Counted from the stretch's first letter, positions 43,256-55,304 are shown. The stretch is 64,000 nucleotides of DNA from Gigantopelta aegis (GCF_016097555.1 NC_054703.1:9251474-9315473); one strand, 5' to 3'. The notes: a model not told the origin generated them from the letters alone. Numbers and translations: made by a program.

Positions 43256-43474
43256 TGAAGAGGAACTTAGACAGAATGAATGGAAGGTTTAAGTAATAAT
43301 CCAGTTACTAACAATCATTAAAAGTACAGTATACATTTAGGAAGAGGAGTAAATTAAAAATAAATAATAAAAAGGGATAAGTAGTCTAGTCAAAAAAATA
43401 AATAAAATTATATATTAGGGACCAAGATATAACACCGAGCATACTGAAGTATATAGTAATTGCATCCATGTGAT

Positions 43475-43630
43475 CGTCAAACTTTGATCCCTTGCAGCTA
43501 CTACTAATGGACAAATGTAGTGGGTTTTCTCTTTAAGACTATATTTCAAAATTACCAAATATTTGACATCCAATAACCGATGAGTAATAAATAAATGTGC
43601 TCTAGTGGTGTCGTTAAACAAAATAAAAAA
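43475..43630 (+). mobile_element. SINE family 3, 3' end
   Basis: From CCCTTGCAGCTACTACTAAT through GACATCCAATAACCGATG to TCTAGTGGTGTCGTTAAACA. It shares the LINE-like tail with families 1 and 2 but has the CTCTAGTGGTG variant. Confidence 0.7.
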
Positions 43631-44860
43631 CACGTTGAGATCATTGTGAGGCATAAATTAACCAAATTCAGAAGCTGTATTCAAGTCATTCACATGCTGT
43701 TCGAGCTCACATACTTTAAAATCATGGTAAGACACAAATAAAAACACCCTCAGAAGCAGCATTCATGCGATTCCCGTGTTGATGAGTTCACAGACTATGA
43801 GTTCGTTGTGAGGCATAAAGTACCCAGAACACAAAAATAAACACAAAACAAGGCACTTCTCCACCCCACCCCCAATGTACTAAAATTGAATGTATTGTAA
43901 TTGTGACGTAACTAATGATGCTCCTTAAAATGCATCATGCAAATAGCCAAAACGTCAACCCCTTCAGTATCACCTGTGAATATAGTTGTAACTAAATTAA
44001 ATGGCGTGCCTAAGGTTACGTGATGTTTCGTACCATATCTGGGCCGTCCATAGATTTCTCGTCCCTTGGGCCCAGTTCCACGAAGCGACCTTAGAACTCA
44101 GATTACCTTACGTGCATTAAGGTAGACCTTTTTACAATTAATATGATATTAGGGCTATGCTCGCTTCGTGTAACATGCTTCTGGTTATTTAGTAGGTATA
44201 ATATCCGCCCGCATCCCCCCCCCCCCCCCCATCCCTCCTAAAATGTGTTTGATTATTATTTTTTATAAACGTTTTATATTAAGGAAGAAATTAAAAGTGA
44301 TTACACACTAAAAGGTAAGTAGTTAAATACAGCAAATAGAACCAAACAATTATTTAACATTTCAAGCGATAATACGAACGATGTTGTTATGTCGGCCATT
44401 TTAATTCTCATACAAAGTAATACATTCCAAAAGATACTCACCATTAACACATATATTCCAAAGTGATGGCTTGCAACAGTTCACTGAAAACGTCCTCCTT
44501 GTTATATTTACTCCTCCACGCGATGAAGGCCAAAATTCCCACGTGTGTAACGTGTACTTGGTAGTTGTCTCTTCACGCACCACCATCTGTTTTCAATTAA
44601 GTTGGTACATGCCTTGGTTGTTGGATCTGACGAATAAGCATATGATTAATATAATAAAGTGTAATAAATTAATTTTACATTATTAATTTTTATGTTATTC
44701 ATGTAATTAATACAGGCACGTAGAAAAAAATTGTAATTTTTGTTTTTTACACATTAATGTTTGCCATTGTAAAACAAACACTTTAATATAGATTTTGTAC
44801 CCGATCCGCCAGTGCCCCACCTCCCCAACTGATCAAGTTATTCCTATGGGCCTATAATAT
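43631..44860. other. No gene seen
   Basis: AT-rich, with a C-run at 44215-44230. No domain or repeat family was recognised. Confidence 0.5.
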
Positions 44861-44869
44861 ACTATATTT

Positions 44870-45924
44870 ACCTACCAAATTCTCCGAATTATTCTCCGTT
44901 TCATGGATGTAATTTTGTTCTAATCTCCAATTCTGGAATAAGCCGCCCACTGGTCTGATATAATTTTTGTTTTTGTTTTTATGTATTTAACAATTAAACT
45001 TAATAATGTTTCTGAATTTCTTTTTTTTCCACTGGAATTAAGAAAAGCATATCTTGTTTCACAACAAATTCCACCAAATACCCACTGTCCGTCTACTTGG
45101 CGACCCCGGTTGTATTTTATCTTGCCGAATTTTGCTTCGTCTATTTCAACAGTACAACCTTCCCCGCCTATTATGTTTGTTTCCACTTTTTTCAACTGAT
45201 GCAGCGCAAATTTCACGACAATAGTTGTAGTAATCAACAATAGTCTCAGATGAAGTTTTTTTTTATCTCCTTTGATCTCTTCCTCGGAAATCGTTTCAGT
45301 CTGAGCAATTTCTATTGGATATTGTCTTGAAAAGCAGTACAAAATTAATAAACTTCTTCTTATGGAAAGGTTTGACGCCTCAACCCACGTACCTTTTCTT
45401 AAAGGCACCTCATTTTTACTTTTGTTTTTACTTATTTTTTTATTACACTGAAATCGATAATGTAAGTAATTATGATTTTTCCGTTTCACCGATATTAATT
45501 TGTGTAATTAAGATTTACAATTGGGACATCTCACAATCTTTGGTAGAAGTTTTAAATTTTGGCAAAAGTTAATTGCTTCCTCCTCGGTTATAACTTCACT
45601 ACATAGTGTAAATAAATTGTAATACTTCAATATAGGGGTATTAACACCATGGTCTATTGTAGCAGTAACAGGTTCTTCGTTGTTGTTTTCTTCAATAGTG
45701 TCAAACAGGTCAGCACTCTGGTCGAACGAACAAGATGGGGTGGGTTCGGTTTCGCTGCAAAACTTCTTTTGACCGCAGGGTATTTCAAAATCACTACTGG
45801 AAGAAAATAAATTGTCACTAGACGATTCCGGTAATGTTGTGATACTTTTTAAAAACGTATTAGGTGGTATGACATCATCATCATCGTCACTGGATATATT
45901 TCGCTTCTTTCTATCATTACTCAT
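44870..45924 (-). pseudogene. Merlin-type (ISXO2-like) DNA transposase with an in-frame stop
   Basis: From ATG 45924 (MSNDRKKRNISSDDDDD), an acidic N-terminus of about 130 residues leads to a zinc-ribbon half CPNCK. An in-frame TAA follows at once (45508-45510), and the same frame then continues with FQCNKK and the DDE core: CTVEIDEAKFGKIKYNRGR, QWVFGGICCETRYAF and SDQWAAYSRIGD, matching the IS1595/ISXO2 DDE fold used by Merlin elements. The frame ends at 44920, but YIHETENNSENL follows in another frame, then a donor-like GTAGGTAAAT. No TIR pair was located. With a stop and a frame change it is a dead copy unless the stop is read through. Confidence 0.72.
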
Positions 45925-46162
45925 TTTACAAATGTGTCCATTAATATGGCGTGATATGGTTCTTTTATAGCTCACAGATATTGCTTTTGTCTACTATCAT
46001 ACACTGTATGTGAGGAATGTGTACAAAAACATATAATCATTACGCTTACAATGAAGCTTTGGTCACTAATTGCACGTGCATTCATATTCAATACCTGGGT
46101 GTTATACAACAATCCGAATGGGATCCATAACTATATCAATTTCATTACTTACGGTAAGTAGG

Positions 46163-46229
46163 TTTTACGGAAAATTACGAATACATGTAGCTATATATTG
46201 TCGGTATATTTCGGTATTTTCCGTAAAAC
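46163..46229. repeat. Short inverted repeat
   Basis: GGTTTTACGGAAAAT and ATTTTCCGTAAAACC, 15 bp each, separated by about 37 bp. It may be a transposon end pair or a cruciform; the Merlin-type gene lies 240 bp away. Confidence 0.6.
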
Positions 46230-46275
46230 CAGCGGAAGAATGACTAAAACAAATTAACTAAGTTCACCAAAGTAC

Positions 46276-46695
46276 GTGTTTGGTCGAGTGTGTACAGTCG
46301 TGGACTACGCTTCTGAAGGTCTGGTGTTCAAGACGGTGTTTGGTCGAGTGCGTACAGTCGTGGACTACGCTTCTGAAGGTCTGGTGTTCAAGACGGTGTT
46401 TGGTCGAGTGTGTACAGTCGTGGACTACGCTTCTGAAGGTCTGGTGTTCAAGACGCTGTTTGGTCGAGTGCGTACAGTCGTGGACTACGCTTCTGAAGGT
46501 CTGGTGTTCAATACGGTGTTTGGTCGAGTGCGTACAGTCGTGGACTACGCTTCTGAAGGTCTGGTGTTCAAGACGCTGTTTGGTCGAGTGCGTACAGTCG
46601 TGGACTACGCTTCTGAAGGTCTGGTGTTCAAGACGGTGTTTGGTCGAGTGCGTACAGTCGTGGACTACGCTTCTGAAGGTCTGGTGTTCAAGACG
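46276..46695. repeat. 60-bp minisatellite, 7 units
   Basis: Seven almost identical units containing GGTCGAGTG(C/T)GTACAG and GAAGGTCTGGTGTTCA. The unit is a multiple of 3 and open in more than one frame (for example a 20-residue repeat with VVDYASEGLVFKT), but there is no start context, splice signal or flanking domain. Very low divergence marks it as recent. Confidence 0.93.
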
Positions 46696-47040
46696 TCGTA
46701 ATGTAAGGTAAGTGTTTATAAAAATAAATAGTGTTAATTAGTGTATGTAAATGTATGTGAATGTTTGTGATAGCATATAAATGTATGATATGTGAAAAGT
46801 AAACAACTGTGAAAGGAATAATAGTACATAGAATAATACAACATAACACAACACTATTTTAAATTATATTTTATTTTTTAAAAATAATAATAATATAAAA
46901 AAAAAAAAAAATAAAAAAAAATATAAAAAATATTTATATCCCCCACAGAAACCATGCCCCATTTTTTTTTATGGAAACCCATCAAACAAATCCCTCTTTA
47001 TATCAATGATAACCAGGGGTGATGCGGGAGGAAATCTAAG

Positions 47041-47746
47041 GGTACACACATTGCAGACGGAACAAGGTATGTGCGTGTGAAATTTCCACCCAGCATAAAG
47101 AGTTTGCCCTATTCAATGAAGTTCAATACAATGGAGGGCGTGGAGTATTTCAGAATGCTGCATAATAACCAACTAAAAGTGTATCATAACTGCATGTCGG
47201 AAAATCATGTGATTAAAGACTGCCCCAATATTGAGTGTCATTTTTGCAAAGGAAATGGACATTACGCGAGAAAATGTAATTCGAGTTTTCTTTGTGAAAT
47301 ATGTGGGAATAATGAGGATGAGTGTGTGTGTAGTGAGCATGGTCGTGATAGCGAGTGTTTTGATGATTGTGACAGTGATAGTGACGGGATGAATGAAGCA
47401 GACACAGCACGATTGGCCACGCAGGAGAAAAAGTGTTAGTAAAGCAGTAACATCAGAGTTGAATTCGGACAAGCCGTACAGGAAAACAAGTGTCCCGGTG
47501 ACTGAAAAAGTCGAAGGCAAGGGAATGAAGTGGATCGCTAATTGTGAACATAAAGAAGCGGATACTATGGCAACCGACACTGACAACGTTCAACAGCGAA
47601 AGTTAAGGCGTCGGTCGCAGCTTATCAAACGACCAGCGGATGAGACGATTACGAATAATGTGGTCACCAGAAAACAAAAGAAAACAAAAGAGAACTGTGC
47701 GTGCAAAAGGTGTGGTAGAGAGAGACTAAATGAAGTATGTGTGTGA
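47041..47746 (+). pseudogene. CCHC-knuckle ORF1-like gene of a LINE (Tx1/L1-like look)
   Basis: The frame before 47071 reads DGTRYVRVKFPPS, then LPYSMKFNTMEGVEYFRML. Zinc knuckles follow: an imperfect CMSENHVIKDC, a good CHFCKGNGHYARKC, and CEICGNNEDECVC. The frame stops at 47439 and a basic region continues in another frame (47393-47746), ending CACKRCGRERLNEVCV. The pattern (KFPP, eyFR, knuckles) is that of ORF1 proteins of Tx1-like non-LTR elements. No RT was found nearby, so it is a fragment. A host CCHC protein cannot be excluded. Confidence 0.6.
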
Positions 47747-47880
47747 GGGTGTGGATAAACTTGGAACTACGTGTATTAGTAATAGCTTATTTCATGACAT
47801 TATTTTCTATGCACAGTTTTTTTTTTTTTTGTCTTTTAATGTCAGTTAATGTCTTAAACTTAGTAGTTACAAATTATTAA

Positions 47881-48430
47881 AACTACACTTTATTTATTTA
47901 TTATTTTTTATTTATTTATTTATTTTATTTATTATTTTTGGTGGGGTGGGGGGAGTGGCGGTGAAGGGTGGATTGTATATTTGTGTGGTTGTTTTTTTTG
48001 TTTGTGTGTGTTTGTGGCTTTTAATATGTTTTTGTGAATGTGTATAAGGGTTTCTGATAATAGGATAAATGTCATAGTCGTTCTGTTTTGTATGTGTGTT
48101 TGTGTGTGTTTGTGGCTTTTAATATGTTTTTGTGAATGTGTATAAGGTTTTCTGATAATAGGATAAATGTCATAGTGGTTCTGTTTTGTATGTGTGTTTG
48201 TGTGTTTATTTATTATCATTTTTATCAATATGTATTTGTGTATACTTGCAATATTAAGTTTGAGAAATAAAAATATTTAACAAAATGCACTTGCCTTATG
48301 CGTGGTCGGTCATGGATCGATCCCCGTCTGAGGGTACATTGAGGTATTTTTTTATTTTATTATTTTTTACTCTTTTTTTTTTTTTTTTATGACTGGGTTT
48401 TTTTCTTTTTTAATTTTTCGTTTCGCGTTT
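47881..48430. repeat. Low complexity with a 98-bp tandem pair
   Basis: T-rich tracts. 48003-48205 holds two copies of a 98-bp unit with GTGGCTTTTAATATGTTTTT and GATAATAGGATAAATGTCAT. Confidence 0.8.
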
Positions 48431-48811
48431 TTAATTAATTTATTTTATTATTATTTTATTTTATGTTGTGTTCTTTTTGTGCGTGCGTTAAGGTCAGACT
48501 ATTTTTATATTTGCTATATTTGTGTTTTATGAACTTGCATTTTTGTATATGTGTGTGGGGGCTGGATGTTTTGTTGTTTTTTGTTTTTTTTCTCCATAAC
48601 TGTCATCCTTGTTTAAACTTTAATAGACGATCACATTATAAAATACATGTTGAAAACTTCAGGCATATCACACATTGTTTTAGCATCGACCCTGAACGTC
48701 ATCTTGTATATTGATGATTTTCGAAACACACGCAGATACCGATTACCAATAATCGAATATGATAAATACTCGACGTTGTGCGACGTTGGAAACTAGAAAG
48801 ACACGTCGTAT

Positions 48812-49090
48812 ATGCAAAACAACTTATGCAAAATCAAGATTTTTCCTCCACAATTTACGTATTTTGTCAGTGTTCCTGTTAATAAACTAGGCTGCGTGTT
48901 TCAATGCTCCGAGGACGAGAAATGTCTGTCGTTCCATTTCGAGAAATCCTCTCTCAGATGTCATCTCAACATACAGAGGTCAACATTGGATTGTGGCAAC
49001 ATGACAACGAGAACAGGCGCAACTATCTGTGATAAGGCAAGAAATAATACTGCATTGTGTTACCTTTACAACAGACGTGACTCAGTTTGA
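48812..49090 (+). CDS. Possible PAN/apple-domain exon of a host gene
   Basis: Contains CVFQCSEDEKCLSFHFEKS, SLRCHLN and a further Cys pair, the spacing seen in PAN/apple modules, which are extracellular adhesion or carbohydrate-binding units. The exon may begin at an acceptor within TATTTTGTCAGTGTTCC (near 48866) and not at the ATG. Donor-like GTAAG sites follow at 49160 and 49200. Farther on, a frame near 49480-49530 reads WKGYIGTKCD, like the end of an EGF module. The gene is incomplete here; its other exons are not visible. Confidence 0.45.
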   Translation: MQNNLCKIKIFPPQFTYFVSVPVNKLGCVFQCSEDEKCLSFHFEKSSLRCHLNIQRSTLDCGNMTTRTGATICDKARNNTALCYLYNRRDSV

Positions 49091-49268
49091 TACGGTGAAC
49101 AATTTATATAAAACAAAATGTGTTACCATAACATCAGAAGAGATTCGCTTTGATAAGGTAAGAAGTCGTCGTGGCAATAGACATAAACCGTTTCGACAAG
49201 GTAAGTAATTAACATACCATTGTGATGCCACGACAGCACATACATAGGTGTCACACTCATTAGCATTA

Positions 49269-49470
49269 TCATCATCATCATCATCATAATAATCATTATC
49301 ATCATCATCTCCATTGTTATCTGTATATCCACCTTCATTATCTCATATCATCATTATCGTCATCATGCCATCAATCTAAACCATCATTAACATTATCATT
49401 ATTACCATCGCTACTACCACCACCACAACCATCACCATAACCATCAACATCCTCGTCATTATTATCATTT
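49269..49470. repeat. ATC/ATT-type imperfect trinucleotide tract
   Basis: CATCAT-rich run with ACC interruptions. Confidence 0.85.
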
Positions 49471-49534
49471 ATTTCAGGACGCATGTTTACATGGTGGAAG
49501 GGTTACATAGGGACGAAGTGTGACCGGCTCATGA

Positions 49535-49675
49535 CTGGTAAACACATTTAATACACAACAAGATGTGATAACAAACGGGTTTTATAATTGAATCATGACT
49601 GGTAAATATATTTAATACATAACATGCTATGATTGCAGACGGATTTTGTAATCGAATCTTGACTGGTAAATATAC
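49535..49675. repeat. Short diverged tandem repeat
   Basis: Three units of about 65-70 bp, each containing a variant of TCATGACTGGTAAA and TTAATACA(T)AACA. It starts at the donor-like ACTGGTAAAC of the possible EGF-like exon. Confidence 0.55.
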
Positions 49676-49989
49676 TGATGGAAAGAAATAAGGAAACATA
49701 TCAAATTGTAAACCAAATTTAATTTACTACTAGCGTAGTAATATCTGTAGTTCATACTAAGTTGTAATGTGGGACTGAATGTATGTACTGTTGAATGTGC
49801 TGCCTATATGTTCCAAGTCAACGTCGGACAATATGAATAGATTTTTGATGCAGTCATTATTTCCTATTGGAAGATATGTCATTTAGAAGTTAATTCCTGG
49901 TATTATTAAAGACGCTGACCCTAGGGGCTTTTTTTTGACACTACGTTTAACTAATTTACAAACCTACAACACTTATGGATAAAGTTACA

Positions 49990-50189
49990 NNNNNNNNNNN
50001 NNNNNNNNNNNNNNNNNNNNNNNNNNNNNNNNNNNNNNNNNNNNNNNNNNNNNNNNNNNNNNNNNNNNNNNNNNNNNNNNNNNNNNNNNNNNNNNNNNNN
50101 NNNNNNNNNNNNNNNNNNNNNNNNNNNNNNNNNNNNNNNNNNNNNNNNNNNNNNNNNNNNNNNNNNNNNNNNNNNNNNNNNNNNNNNNN
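49990..50189. other. Assembly gap, 200 N
   Basis: Exactly 200 undetermined bases, a usual placeholder length, so the true distance is unknown. Confidence 1.
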
Positions 50190-50460
50190 GACTTCTAGCT
50201 AGCTCCTAATACACCTATCTCCCCTATATCAACTGTGACGGCACATGCTCTTATCTTTTCGCCTGTGGCGATATTAATTGTTTTAGAGGGCTGTGTGCAG
50301 CTTGGTTACGTAATACCCTCGCGCGACGGTGGTAGTCTTTTGTCCCAATATGCACACAGCCCTCTAAAACAATTAATATCGCCACAGGCGAAAAGATAAG
50401 AGCATGTGCCGTCACAGTTGATATAGGGGAGATAGGTGTATTAGGAGACTTGGTTACGTA
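50190..50460. repeat. Inverted duplication beside the gap
   Basis: 50195-50300 (CTCCTAATACACCTATCTCC through the first LTR bases) recurs in reverse complement at 50345-50455. The mirrored piece includes both flank and LTR start. It may be a real palindrome or a misassembly next to the N-run. Confidence 0.75.
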
Positions 50461-51543
50461 ATACCTCCGCGCGACCGTACCCCCTAATACACAATTAGAC
50501 CAGATGTGGAGGCCATGTGACCAGTAGTTACGTAATACCTTCGATAGTGCGGTTTTACGACCGTGGTTTCTGGCGAAACTAGGCGACAGTAAGTCTGACC
50601 ATCTAAGAAAAAATACCGTCTCTGGGAGTTGTGGGAATATGATATGATAGGTGAGGTACCGCGTTGTGCCCCCAGGCGATATTCGCTGTCTCTCAGATTT
50701 TTGAATAAATATATAGGATTTTAGAGATATCGGGGAGAAACATTGGAAGTATCCAGGGGAAACGGACGTCGTCCACTGAACGATCTATATAAGTTCAGTC
50801 CGGACGTGGTAAATATATTTTTCTGCTCTGTTGTATAACCTTGATGTGATTGATGTGACTTTAAATATGTTAATACTGTATTATACCAATATTATTTAGA
50901 CAGTGTTTCCGGTAATCTAACGAAGTAAATTGTAGGCTTCACTGTCTGATATTTTATACGAGTATTTGGTAATATAAACCTTAGCCGGTCATCCTAGAGG
51001 ACCTAGGTAAACTGTAGGGTATTGTCTTTATTGTGATAGGTACCAGTATTAATTCTGTATTACAAGGTTACTGCATGAGTAGTTAAAGGTTAATTAAAAA
51101 TTAACCAAGTAGGAATAGAGTTGTAATTCCTTTATTAATTAAGTTCCCCTGGAAGCATTTCTCAATTAGCACACGTGTGTGTGTTGTATTACCGTGAAGT
51201 GATTAGAATATTGTGTAAACCAGACACCTAGTGATTAACTAATTAAGTTATTGGTTCTGGGTTGTTATTATTTGTTGTTGTTAATTAACTACTGCGGCAA
51301 ATACATTTGTCAGCGTAGTGTTAATACAGATTCCAAAGTGTATTGTGTTTTGTTGTGTTTTCTAGTGAACTAAACGTGCTATATTATATACTTTATATAA
51401 GATCTTATCTCTGATTACCTAGAGCCGAGCTACTCGGGTATTGGACTGCCCGATACAGAGAGATCTAATAGATATACAGTTAGGAGAGATATTTGGATAA
51501 TCTTGTTTTATTCAGTTACGGGTATTATAGGATCTCCGTGACA
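50234..51543 (+). mobile_element. Solo LTR fossil
   Basis: Begins TGTGACGG and ends CCGTGACA, with a 5-bp duplication TCAAC on both sides (50229-50233 and 51544-51548). About 1.3 kb, with TATA-like and AATAAA motifs inside. No internal genes. The Gypsy, BEL or other superfamily cannot be told from the LTR. Its first 220 bp are complicated by the inverted duplication. The sequence CTTCTAGCTGGCTCCTA beyond the right end (51586) resembles the left flank. Confidence 0.6.
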
Positions 51544-51723
51544 TCAACATACAAATAAAACAAAGCAATCAGTCATTTCACAGACTTCTAGCTGGCTCCT
51601 ATTGCACCTATCTCCCGTATATATCTGGTACAGTTTTTGCAATAGATTGTTAAATGTTTGGTTCCGTGTTAGCCATATTTTGTTGTGCTGTTTCAGCTAA
51701 CAGGCACAGCGAAGCAGTGAGGA

Positions 51724-51856
51724 GGGGGGGGGGGGGGGTCAGAGATTTATTTTACAATTTTTTACAATTTTACGGTGAAGCATATCACCGAACCCCCTAG
51801 AAACTTTGTTTTACGCCCTCGATATCAGTTATCCTCCTCCCCCCCCCCCCCCCCTC
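51724..51856. repeat. G-run and C-run pair
   Basis: About 16 G at 51724-51739 and about 16 C at 51839-51854, capable of pairing or of G-quadruplex formation. Nothing else was recognised in 51640-52870. Confidence 0.8.
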
Positions 51857-52875
51857 CAAATGTCTGCTTGCTTTTGCTGTACCTGGCTAACGCTAGGTTC
51901 AGTTTTGTCCAATTTGGTTTCGTTATCGCTTGGGGTCGTTTTGGCACGGTAGCACCTTCAGTATAATCCGTTTCCAGAATGTCGCGTTTGCCTAGTTCGG
52001 AAGTCCGAAGTCGTCTATTGACAATGCGGTACATGTATTGTTGTGTATTTCGTCATCATTCCTAACCTAGTTTTGTTTAATAGTTTGGAATGCTGGCATG
52101 ACAGATGGCGTGGGTGGTAGTTTCGTTATTTAACTCGTCCGTCAGAATATTTACTTTCATTTGGCGAGAGGGCGAGTACTTTCTGTCCGGATTACCAATA
52201 CATTTGATCGGATTTGAAAAAAAAGAAGTAATTTAAACAATAATTGTACCTTGGATGGATATGAAATGCAATTACGATAAAATATATAAAGTTGATGGAG
52301 AACGACGCTAATATATGATGACAAAATGTCCTGTCGTTGAATGTAAGTTAACAAATAATTTGCGTTCCATTCAATGTGGGTTTGTTTTTGTTTGTTTGTT
52401 TGTTTTTGTTTTTTTCTGTATGTTGTTGCAGGATCGCTTTATCAGATATTTTTCCATACCAATATTATTAAACAATTATTGATTTAATAATTAAATACAG
52501 ATATTTGTTTTGGGTTTTTTTCAATGTCAACGGTAAAGTAATTTTTCTGGAAAAGTTGAAACGGAACAAAGATATCATGATGTTACGTGTTTTCGATAGG
52601 ATAAGCGAAATATATTAATAAAAAGCGAACGATATTGTCGTGATGTGTGAAACCATATTTTCACTCGTTGCTTCCCAATTCTTGAAAATATGGTTTTCAC
52701 ACATCACTCTTTGACATACAAATCATATTCAAAATAACCCACAATATAGCATCTATGTACGCTAATTTCCATTTGTGTAGCCCCCACTGTAATAACGTAC
52801 ATTGTACCTGTTTGCTAGAGCGGAGAATTACCAATTTATGATTTTGTATTTTGATCTGCAGTACATTCGAAAAAG

Positions 52876-53140
52876 TTTGTTTGGTTTAACGACACCACTG
52901 GAGCACATATATTGTTAATCATCGCCTATTAGATGTCATACATTTGGTAATTTCGACATATAGTCTAAGAGAGGACATCAACTGCATTTTGTTCCATTAG
53001 TAGCAAGGGATCTTTTATATGCACCATTCCACAGATAGGATAGCTCATACCACGGCCTTTGGCATATTAGTCGTGGTGCACTGGTTGGAACGAGACATAC
53101 CCCAATGGGCCCACTTACGGGGATCGATCCCAAGCAGTAC
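52876..53140 (-). mobile_element. SINE family 3
   Basis: Tail at the left (TTTGGTTTAACGACACCACT). The core has GCAAGGGATCTTTTATATGC, and the head at the right is reduced to a B-box-like GGGATCGATCCC. Confidence 0.8.
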
Positions 53141-53167
53141 GTTTGAATCTTAAAAAGGTACAAAAAT

Positions 53168-53335
53168 GCAGATACACACACGCACGCACACGCACGTGCA
53201 TACGCACACATACACCATACACACACACCATACACACATAAATACACATACACAAACACAGACAAACACACGGACACACACACATACATACACACGCACA
53301 CACACACATATACACACACACACATACACAACTGT
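53168..53335. repeat. CA-rich microsatellite
   Basis: Imperfect ACAC with ATAC and ACGC variants. Open in several frames by chance. Confidence 0.93.
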
Positions 53336-53415
53336 TACCATAGTTTGATACCCAATATCGGATGTATGTTTCGTGCTGGAGTGTAGTTAAAGATTCATTC
53401 ATTCATTCATTCAGA
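53336..53415 (+). mobile_element. LINE 3' tail fragment
   Basis: TTACCATAGTTTGATACCCA through GTGTAGTTAAAGATTCATTC, ending in ATTC repeats. About 80 bp of the I-group LINE tail. Confidence 0.75.
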
Positions 53416-53646
53416 TACACCAGCGCACACTCACATAGATACGCGTACGTGCTCTCACTTACGTTGCGGGCAAACTGAAATGCCCTAATCTGAATAACAA
53501 CGTTTAGGGCAGCAAACGAATCACTACCCATTTTAAAATGGATTACAATGATTCCATGACAGCTCATTTTGCCCGAATATCTATATCGATTTGCTGGAAT
53601 TTTAGGATTTGCATCAGCTCTGGGGAGGGGTAGTATGTATGTATAT

Positions 53647-53800
53647 GGATGTCAGACATTTGGTAATTTTGATATTTAGTCATACACAAGAATCCCGCTA
53701 CATTTGTTTTCATTAGTAGCAAGGAATCTTTTATATGCACCATCCCACATATAGGATAGCACATACCACGGCCTTTGATATATCAGTCGTGGTCGGCTAT
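53647..53800 (-). mobile_element. SINE core joined to LINE-tail sequence
   Basis: A SINE family 3/1 core (AGCAAGGAATCTTTTATATG, CACGGCCTTTGATATA) changes at about 53793 into CGGCTATTGGGTGTCAAACT, which is LINE 3' UTR. Template switching or adjacent truncated insertions are possible. Confidence 0.6.
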
Positions 53801-54164
53801 TGGGTGTCAAACTGCGATAGTCAAATTCGGAAATTAACGTGCTTATATCTAATAAATTATGAAACACGCTTGTGGTCGATAGGACGTTTGACTTCGGCAA
53901 GGCGCTGTACCCAAAACAAGATGGGGGAGGGGGGGGGGGGGGTAACAAAGTAATACAAAATGCATCTTCAAATTATACTAAATATAATTAGAAGTAAACC
54001 ACACAATAATTCTGGAGCTTTAATTAATGTCAAATATATGATTTATGAGCGCCAATCCACAAACGTGATGGAAAATTGGACGCAATTTTAACGGTTTTCC
54101 AATACTAAATACTATAATTAAGACTGTTAACAAAGAATAATTTTGAACCAGAACTAACTGTGTG

Positions 54165-54478
54165 TTTGTTGTGGTTAACGACACCACTAGAGCGCATTGA
54201 TGTATTAATCATATGCTATTGTATATCAAACATTTGTTAAGTTAGACAGTAAATCGTAGAGAGGAAACCCGCTACATCATTATATTAGTAGCAAGGGATC
54301 TTTTTTATATATGCCCCACATCACAGATAAGATAGGGCATATTTACGGTCTTTGATATACCAGTTGTAGTGCACTGGCTGGAACGAAACATAACCCAATG
54401 GGATCACCGATGGGGATCGATCTCAAACCGACCGCGCATCAAGCGAGCGCGTTACCACTGGGCTATATCTCGCGCCTG
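54165..54478 (-). mobile_element. SINE family 3, near-complete
   Basis: Tail at the left (GTGGTTAACGACACCACTAG), core with GTAGCAAGGGATC, and head at the right with GGGATCGATC and ACCGCGCATCAAGCGAGCG, then GTTACCACTGGGCTATATCT, the reverse of an A-box region. Confidence 0.85.
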
Positions 54479-54816
54479 AACCAGAAATAAAATCATTCCT
54501 AAAATAAATCCAAGGTGGTTTTCCAATTCCACTCAACGGAATATAGATTTAAATAATAGGTCCACATGAAATGTTAATTTAAAAGTTATATTTTTCAAGG
54601 GTTATAGAAAACGTGAGATTCCAGCCAAGTTCGAATACACAGCTAATTGTTGTCAGTGTTTCGATAACAATGTATAGATACCAAAACACACACGTATAAC
54701 CGGACATTTGTGTGGTCTAAAATGTTCGTGGTTCGAGGACTAAAATATATTTCAAGGTTTCTCATTTTCAAGGTTTGTCAACACAGAAATCAGATTGGTT
54801 TTATTTTCATAGTTTA

Positions 54817-55022
54817 TCATATTGGTTTATCATACTGGTTTATCATATCGGTTTATCATACTGATTTATCATACCGGTTTATCATATCAGTTTATCATAC
54901 CGGTTTATCATATCGGTTTATCATTGGTTTATCATATTGGTTATCATACTGGTTTATCATATCGGTTTATCATATTGGTTTATCATATCGGTTTATCATA
55001 TTGGTTTATCATATTGATAATC
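54817..55022. repeat. 13-bp minisatellite
   Basis: About 15 units of TCGGTTTATCATA with variants at the first three bases. Confidence 0.92.
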
Positions 55023-55304
55023 AGTATTAAAAGATACCCGTCGGGTTCCATCTACATGATATTGCCGCTGTTTAAAGTTAAACAACAGAACAACCAATTG
55101 CAATAGAGTAATACGCTTATATGGTAATAATAAAATAATGACCATATCAACCACACGGATAACACATAAAACTAGAATTTTATATAAATTAAACATCAAA
55201 TAACAAAAACCCAACAACGTCATTTAAGACATATTCATTGTTAAAACGATTGCTACCAATAACAAGCCATGGATCACACTTAAAAGAAATAACTCACCAA
55301 AGTG

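Noticed and set aside
51825-52034. Gly-rich C-terminal frame
   Set aside because: It owes its end to the C-run at 51839-51854; nothing in it looks like a protein family.
53166-53348. His-Thr-rich frame
   Set aside because: Translation of the CA-rich microsatellite.
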